From NCBI RefSeq assembly GCF_018129995.1, contig NZ_JAFCKS010000001.1:1213001-1277000 (forward strand): DNA of 64,000 bases, in the 5' to 3' direction. The stretch comes from Bradyrhizobium sp. SZCCT0153. GTDB taxonomy: Bacteria; Pseudomonadota; Alphaproteobacteria; Rhizobiales; Xanthobacteraceae. Made by a program: the position numbers and the translations under genes. Below are positions 59,746 to 64,000 of the stretch, piece after piece. The stretch's first letter is position 1. Each line of letters opens with the position of its first letter. Below the pieces are notes generated by a model, which did no database searches, was not told the origin of the DNA, and saw only the letters and a list, made by a program, of their open reading frames with translations.

Positions 59746-60300
59746 ATGGACTCTTTCGAACTGAACAAGATTCTCGGTGCCGTGCTCGGCACCTGTCTGA
59801 TTCTGCTGGTGACGAGCTTCACCGCGAGTGCGCTGTTCTCGCCCAAGATGCCGGAAAAGCCGGGCTTCGAGATCGCCGTGAAGGAAGACGCCGGCCACGG
59901 CAAGGAAGGCGGCGCTCCTGCCGCAGCCTCCGAGCCGATCGAGAAGCTGCTCCAGACCGCCTCGGTCGAAAAGGGCGCCTCCGCCGCCAAGAAGTGCGGC
60001 GCTTGCCATACCTTCGAGAAGGGCGGCCCGAATCGCGTTGGTCCGAACCTCTTTGGCGTCGTCGGCGACCATGTCGGCGAGGGCCGTGGCGGCTTCAACT
60101 TCTCGGCCGCGATGAAGAGCAAGGGCGGCACCTGGGATTTCGATGCGCTCAACAAGTTCATCGCAAATCCCAAGGCGGCTGTCCCTGGCACTGCGATGGG
60201 CTTTGCCGGCATCCCGAAGGATAGCGAGCGTGCCGACGTGATCGCTTACCTGAACAGTCTCTCCGACAGCCCGAAGCCGCTGCCGACCGCGGCAAAGTAG
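59746..60300 (+). CDS. cycM: Membrane-anchored cytochrome c (CycM)
   Basis: A 184-residue class I cytochrome c tethered to the inner membrane and facing the periplasm. The uncleaved anchor is [20 protein letters not shown] (about residues 6-25). An acidic and Gly/Ala-rich linker leads to the haem domain: [20 protein letters not shown] (CxxCH near residue 85) and the Met ligand in [20 protein letters not shown]. The length is exactly that of Bradyrhizobium japonicum CycM as I recall it, which carries electrons from the bc1 complex to the aa3 oxidase. The start MDSFELNK is preferred to the ATG at 59722. Confidence 0.95.
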   Translation: MDSFELNKILGAVLGTCLILLVTSFTASALFSPKMPEKPGFEIAVKEDAGHGKEGGAPAAASEPIEKLLQTASVEKGASAAKKCGACHTFEKGGPNRVGPNLFGVVGDHVGEGRGGFNFSAAMKSKGGTWDFDALNKFIANPKAAVPGTAMGFAGIPKDSERADVIAYLNSLSDSPKPLPTAAK

Positions 60301-60326
60301 GTTTCTCGGCATTGAGCTGGACTATG

Positions 60327-60354
60327 CGGCCAGGCTGAAAAGCCTGGCCGTTTT
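60327..60354 (+). terminator. Intrinsic terminator of cycM
   Basis: CGGCCAGGCT-GAAA-AGCCTGGCCG is a perfect 10-bp stem with a GAAA loop, followed by TTTT. It lies 26 bases after the cycM stop. Confidence 0.95.
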
Positions 60355-60510
60355 CATATCCGGGCCTCGCGGTGACGTTATCGGGGCGTTTGGCCGCATT
60401 GGATGGAGCGGCCGGGCTTCCAAGATGAGGAAAAAGCAACATATTCCGTCGAAACCTCGCCTATATTGGGACCTTAAAGGAGTAGCCTCCTTCAAGACAG
60501 GAATGTTGAT

Positions 60511-62400
60511 TTGGCCATTACCCGACGCGATCTCCTGCTCACCGGCACTGCTGCCGCAGCGCTTCCCGCCCTCGGTGTTCCCGTTGTTGGATCGGCGCAG
60601 GCGCAGCCGGCGAGCGAACTCCCATGGCGCCACGCGCTGTCGCTATTCGGAAAGGTCAAGTACCCCGCCGACTTCAAGCGCTTCGACTACGTCAATCCGG
60701 AAGCGCCCAAAGGCGGCGTCGCGCGCCAGATCGCCGTCGGCACCTTCGACAATTTCAACATCGTCGTTTCGGGTGTGAAGGGGCAGGTCGCCGGTGCCGT
60801 GGCGTTCATCTACGAAACGCTTCTGACACCCTCGCTCGACGAAGTTTCGACCGAATATGGCGCGCTGGCCGGGGCCGTCAGCCACCCCGCTGATTTCTCC
60901 TTCGTCACCTATCGTTTGCGGCCGCAGGCCAAATGGCACGACGGCCAGCCGGTCACCCCGGACGACGTGATCTTCTCGCTCGATTCCTTTAAGAAGCACC
61001 ACCCGATGTACTCGGCGTACTACAGCCATGTGGTGAAGGCCGAGAAGGTCGGCGAGCGCGAGGTGAAGTTCGTGTTCGATGCGCCGGGCAATCGCGAACT
61101 GCCGCAGATCGTCGGGCAGCTCACGGTCTTGCCGAAGCATTGGTGGGAGGGGACGGACGCGCAGGGCCGCAAGCGGGATGTCTCCGCCACCACGCTTGAA
61201 GTGCCGCTGGGTTCGGGTCCCTACAGGGTCAAGGAATTCGTTGCCGGACGGTCGATCGCGCTGGAGCGCGTCAAGGATTATTGGGGGCGCGACTTCGCCG
61301 CCAATGTGGGCCGCAACAATTTCGACGAGATGCGCTACGAGTATTTCCGCGATGCCACCGTCGCGATCGAGGCTTTCAAGGCCGATCAGGTGGACTGGCG
61401 CACCGAGAACAGCGCAAAGAACTGGGCGACGGCCTACGACTTCCCGGCCGTGAGCGAAAAGCGCGTGATCCTCGAGGAGTTCGCCAATCGCAGCTCGGGC
61501 GTCATGCAGGCTTTCGTGCCCAACCTGCGCCGCGCCAAGTTCAAGGATCCTCGCGTGCGTCGTGCGCTCAACTGTGCGTTCGACTTCGAGGAGATGAACA
61601 AGCAGATCTTCTACGGCCAGTACAAGCGCATCAGCAGTTATTTCGACGGCATCGACGAGCTCATGGCGACCGGCTTGCCGCAGGGCAAAGAGCTCGAGAT
61701 CCTCGAGACCGTCCGCGCCGAGGTCCCGCCCGAAGTCTTCACGACGGCCTACACCAATCCGGTCGGCGGCAGTCCGGAAGCCGTGCGCGACAATCTGCGT
61801 GAGGCGCTGCGCCTGTTCAAGGAAGCCGGCTACGAGGTGCGCGACCGCAAGCTGGTCGATGTCAAGACCGGCGCTCAGTTCTCCCTGGAGTTGCTGAACT
61901 CGGATCCGAGCTTCGAGCGGATCACGCTGTTCTACAAGCCGTCGCTGGAACGGCTCGGCATCGCTGTCAGCGTGCGGACGGTCGACCCGACTCAATACGA
62001 GAACAGGACCCGCGAGTGGGATTTCGACATCGTCACCAATTCCTGGGGCGAGTCGCAGTCGCCGGGCAATGAGCAGCGCGAATTCTGGTCGTCGAAGTCG
62101 GCCGACATCCCGGGGTCGCGCAACATTGCCGGCATCAAGAATCCGGCGATCGACAAACTGGTCGAGCGAGTGATCTACGCCACGGGGCGCGACGATCTCG
62201 TCGCGGCAACCAAGGCGCTCGACCGCGTGTTGCTGTGGAACCACTACGTCGTGCCGCAATGGACCTATTCGAAGGTCCGCACCGCCCGCTGGGATCGTTT
62301 CGGTCGGCCGGCGGAGTTGCCCAAATACGGGCAGTCGGGCTTCCCGTTCATCTGGTGGTACGACGCAGACAAGGCGGCGCGGATCGCAAAGAAGTCGTGA
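60511..62400 (+). CDS. Peptide-type ABC transporter substrate-binding protein (YejA-like)
   Basis: A 629-residue extracellular solute-binding protein, family 5. The N-terminus MAITRRDLLLTGTAAAALPA is a twin-arginine (Tat) signal with the RRDLL box, so it is exported folded. The mature protein has HALSLFGKVKYPADFKRFDY and VNPEAPKGGVARQIAVGTFD, the YejA opening, then WHDGQPVTPDDVIFSLDSFK near residue 145 and DFDIVTNSWGESQSPGNEQR near 508. It would deliver peptides or similar compounds to the Yej transporter. The start is a TTG at 60511 with AGGAA upstream. A second YejA-like gene follows after 14 bases, so they are probably one operon. Confidence 0.92.
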   Translation: MAITRRDLLLTGTAAAALPALGVPVVGSAQAQPASELPWRHALSLFGKVKYPADFKRFDYVNPEAPKGGVARQIAVGTFDNFNIVVSGVKGQVAGAVAFIYETLLTPSLDEVSTEYGALAGAVSHPADFSFVTYRLRPQAKWHDGQPVTPDDVIFSLDSFKKHHPMYSAYYSHVVKAEKVGEREVKFVFDAPGNRELPQIVGQLTVLPKHWWEGTDAQGRKRDVSATTLEVPLGSGPYRVKEFVAGRSIALERVKDYWGRDFAANVGRNNFDEMRYEYFRDATVAIEAFKADQVDWRTENSAKNWATAYDFPAVSEKRVILEEFANRSSGVMQAFVPNLRRAKFKDPRVRRALNCAFDFEEMNKQIFYGQYKRISSYFDGIDELMATGLPQGKELEILETVRAEVPPEVFTTAYTNPVGGSPEAVRDNLREALRLFKEAGYEVRDRKLVDVKTGAQFSLELLNSDPSFERITLFYKPSLERLGIAVSVRTVDPTQYENRTREWDFDIVTNSWGESQSPGNEQREFWSSKSADIPGSRNIAGIKNPAIDKLVERVIYATGRDDLVAATKALDRVLLWNHYVVPQWTYSKVRTARWDRFGRPAELPKYGQSGFPFIWWYDADKAARIAKKS

Positions 62401-62414
62401 AGGACATCCCCCGC

Positions 62415-64000
62415 ATGACGCAGATGTCACGCCGCCATGTGCTAGCCTTCGGTGTCGGCGGTGCCCTCGGTGCGTCCCTTGGAGCGCCGCTGTTGCGCGG
62501 CGCGGCGGCGTCGGAAGCGGGGACCGAGGCGCACGGCATCTCGGCGTTCGGCGATCTCAAGTACCCGGCTGACTTCCGCCATTTCGACTATGTCAATCTC
62601 GACGCGCCGAAGAGGGGCACGTTCTCGCTGATTCCTTCCGTGCGCGCGTATAATCAGTCCTATCAGACCTTCAACTCGCTCAACGCCTTCATCCTGAAAG
62701 GGGATGGCGCGCAAGGCATGGACATGACGTTTGCGCCGCTGATGCTGCGCGCGAATGACGAGCCGGACGCGATGTACGGGCTTGCCGCCAGATCCGTGCG
62801 GATATCGCCGGACAGGCTGGTCTATCGCTTCACGATGCGGCCCGAGGCGAAATTCCACGACGGCGCCAAGCTCACTGCGCACGATGCTGCGTTTTCGCTG
62901 ACCGCACTGAAGACCAAGGGCCATCCGCTGATCATCGTGCAGCTGCGCGACATGGTCAGCGCGGAAGCGATCGACGATGCGACGCTTGTCGTGACCTTCG
63001 CCAAGGGGCGAGCACGTGACGTTCCGCTCTATGTGGCGAGCCTGCCGATCTTCTCGAAAGCGTATTATGCGTCCCGGCCGTTCGACGAAACGTCTCTGGA
63101 GATCCCGCTGGGCTCGGGTCCGTACAAGGTCGGCAAGTTCGAGGTCAATCGCTACATCGAGTTCGAGCGGGTGAAGGACTGGTGGGCCGCCGATCTGCCG
63201 CCCTGTCGCGGTAGCTATAATTTCGACGTCGTGCGCTACGAATTCTATCGCGACCGCGATGTCGCCTTCGAGGGGTTCACCGGCAAGAATTATCTCTACC
63301 GCGAGGAGTTCACCTCCCGCATCTGGGCGACGCGCTATGACTTCCCCGCCGCGAAGGATGGTCGCGTCAAGATGGAGGTCGTGCCCGACGACACGCCGTC
63401 CGGTGCGCAAGGCTGGTTCATCAACACGCGGCGTGACAAATTCAGGGATCCTCGCGTACGCGAGGCCCTGATCGATGCCTTCGACTTCGAGTGGACCAAC
63501 AAGACCATCATGTACGGTGCCTATGCCCGTACGGTGTCGCCGTTCCAGAATTCGGACCTCATGGCGAGCGACGGGCCGCCGTCACCGGAGGAGCTCAAGC
63601 TGCTGGAGCCTTTTCGCGGCCAGGTTCCCGACGAGGTGTTTGCCGCACCGTTCACGCCGCCGGTTTCGGACGGCTCCGGGCAGGACCGCAGCCTGCTGCG
63701 CAAGGCGCAGCAATTGCTGAGCGAGGCCGGCCTGCCGATCAAGGACGGCAAGAGGGTGCTGCCGAACGGCGAGATCTTCAGGATCGAATTCCTGTTGGAC
63801 GAGGCTTCGTTCCAGCCGCACCATGCGCCCTACATCAAGAATCTTGCGACGCTCGGGATCGAAGCGAGCGTGCGCCTGGTCGATGCCGTGCAACACAAGG
63901 CGCGCCAGGAAGATTTCGACTTCGACATGACGATCCAGCGCTTCAGCATGTCGGCGACTCCGGGCGATGCCATGCGCGCGTTCTTTTCTTCGCAGGTCGC
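62415..64000 (+). CDS. Second YejA-like substrate-binding protein, 3' end beyond the window
   Basis: The frame is open from the ATG at 62415 to the window end, so at least 528 residues are coded and the C-terminus is missing. It starts MTQMSRRHVLAFGVGGALGA, again a Tat-type signal with SRRHVL. The mature part shows FGDLKYPADFRHFDYVNLDA, FHDGAKLTAHDAAFSLTALK and IPLGSGPYKVGKFEVNRYIE, which line up with the preceding protein and identify it as a paralogue. AAGGACA lies upstream of the start. Permease and ATPase genes (yejB, yejE, yejF) would be expected next but lie outside. Confidence 0.92.
   Translation, partial: MTQMSRRHVLAFGVGGALGASLGAPLLRGAAASEAGTEAHGISAFGDLKYPADFRHFDYVNLDAPKRGTFSLIPSVRAYNQSYQTFNSLNAFILKGDGAQGMDMTFAPLMLRANDEPDAMYGLAARSVRISPDRLVYRFTMRPEAKFHDGAKLTAHDAAFSLTALKTKGHPLIIVQLRDMVSAEAIDDATLVVTFAKGRARDVPLYVASLPIFSKAYYASRPFDETSLEIPLGSGPYKVGKFEVNRYIEFERVKDWWAADLPPCRGSYNFDVVRYEFYRDRDVAFEGFTGKNYLYREEFTSRIWATRYDFPAAKDGRVKMEVVPDDTPSGAQGWFINTRRDKFRDPRVREALIDAFDFEWTNKTIMYGAYARTVSPFQNSDLMASDGPPSPEELKLLEPFRGQVPDEVFAAPFTPPVSDGSGQDRSLLRKAQQLLSEAGLPIKDGKRVLPNGEIFRIEFLLDEASFQPHHAPYIKNLATLGIEASVRLVDAVQHKARQEDFDFDMTIQRFSMSATPGDAMRAFFSSQV

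Overview
The window is a high-GC, gene-dense alphaproteobacterial chromosome segment. It is most likely from Bradyrhizobium or a close relative of Rhodopseudomonas palustris. Support comes from a CycM-type membrane-anchored cytochrome c of 184 residues, gene orders that match the R. palustris p-coumarate (cou/tar) and pimelate (pim) loci, and several dispersed palindromic repeats of the kind found between genes in Bradyrhizobiaceae. These identifications rest on recalled family features, not on database searches. No rRNA, tRNA, CRISPR array, transposase or phage gene was seen.

Layout. 1-8141 is a mixed housekeeping and accessory stretch: the tail of a GST, a DUF6157 protein, a crotonase, a cyclic-nucleotide-gated K+ channel, an orphan membrane-anchored TAXI binding protein, DUF3307, YkgJ and YafY-type proteins, and a second GST. 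8456-25365 plus the MarR gene at 25543 form a lignin-monomer (hydroxycinnamate) catabolic block. It holds a binding protein (couP-like), a 4HBT thioesterase, an SDR dehydrogenase, feruloyl/p-coumaroyl-CoA synthetase (couB), a crotonase (couA), a hicAB toxin-antitoxin pair, DUF3237, a TRAP transporter (tarPQM-like), 4-hydroxybenzoate hydroxylase (pobA), a PaaI thioesterase, a LysR regulator with a PPOX-family protein, an ABC transporter with a fused permease-ATPase, and a CouR-like MarR regulator. 26184-27467 is a glycerate kinase.

27656-35164 is a complete branched-chain-amino-acid-type ABC transporter with three tandem paralogous binding proteins, three of whose genes are each followed by an intrinsic terminator. 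An IclR regulator (35231-36097) is divergent from a pimFABCD-like dicarboxylate/fatty-acid beta-oxidation operon (36226-44774), which ends in an SDR gene. 44775-51626 holds a frameshifted DUF559 gene, glycerol kinase, a GNAT protein, a DUF6636 protein, a GST, a DUF3592 protein, a membrane-anchored hypothetical, a 43-residue secreted Cys-rich peptide and many repeats. 51627-56405 is the metF-metH pair. The rest is an LLM flavin oxidoreductase, pheA, kdsB, cycM and two tandem YejA-type peptide-binding proteins, the last cut by the window edge.

How it fits together. Aromatic acids would enter through the TRAP and ABC systems, be activated to CoA thioesters by couB, be shortened through couA and the SDR, be released as 4-hydroxybenzoate by the 4HBT thioesterase, and be hydroxylated to protocatechuate by pobA. 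The most interesting new observation is a shared 15-bp palindrome, GTTAT-N5-ATAA(C/T). It overlaps the predicted -10 element of couA and pobA and lies in the couR/livH divergent promoter, so it is a candidate CouR operator. Other points of note are a predicted leaderless hicA promoter embedded in an 18-bp palindrome, a 19-bp palindrome between iclR and pimF, the small Cys-rich peptide gene, and an orphan terminator that may end a small RNA.
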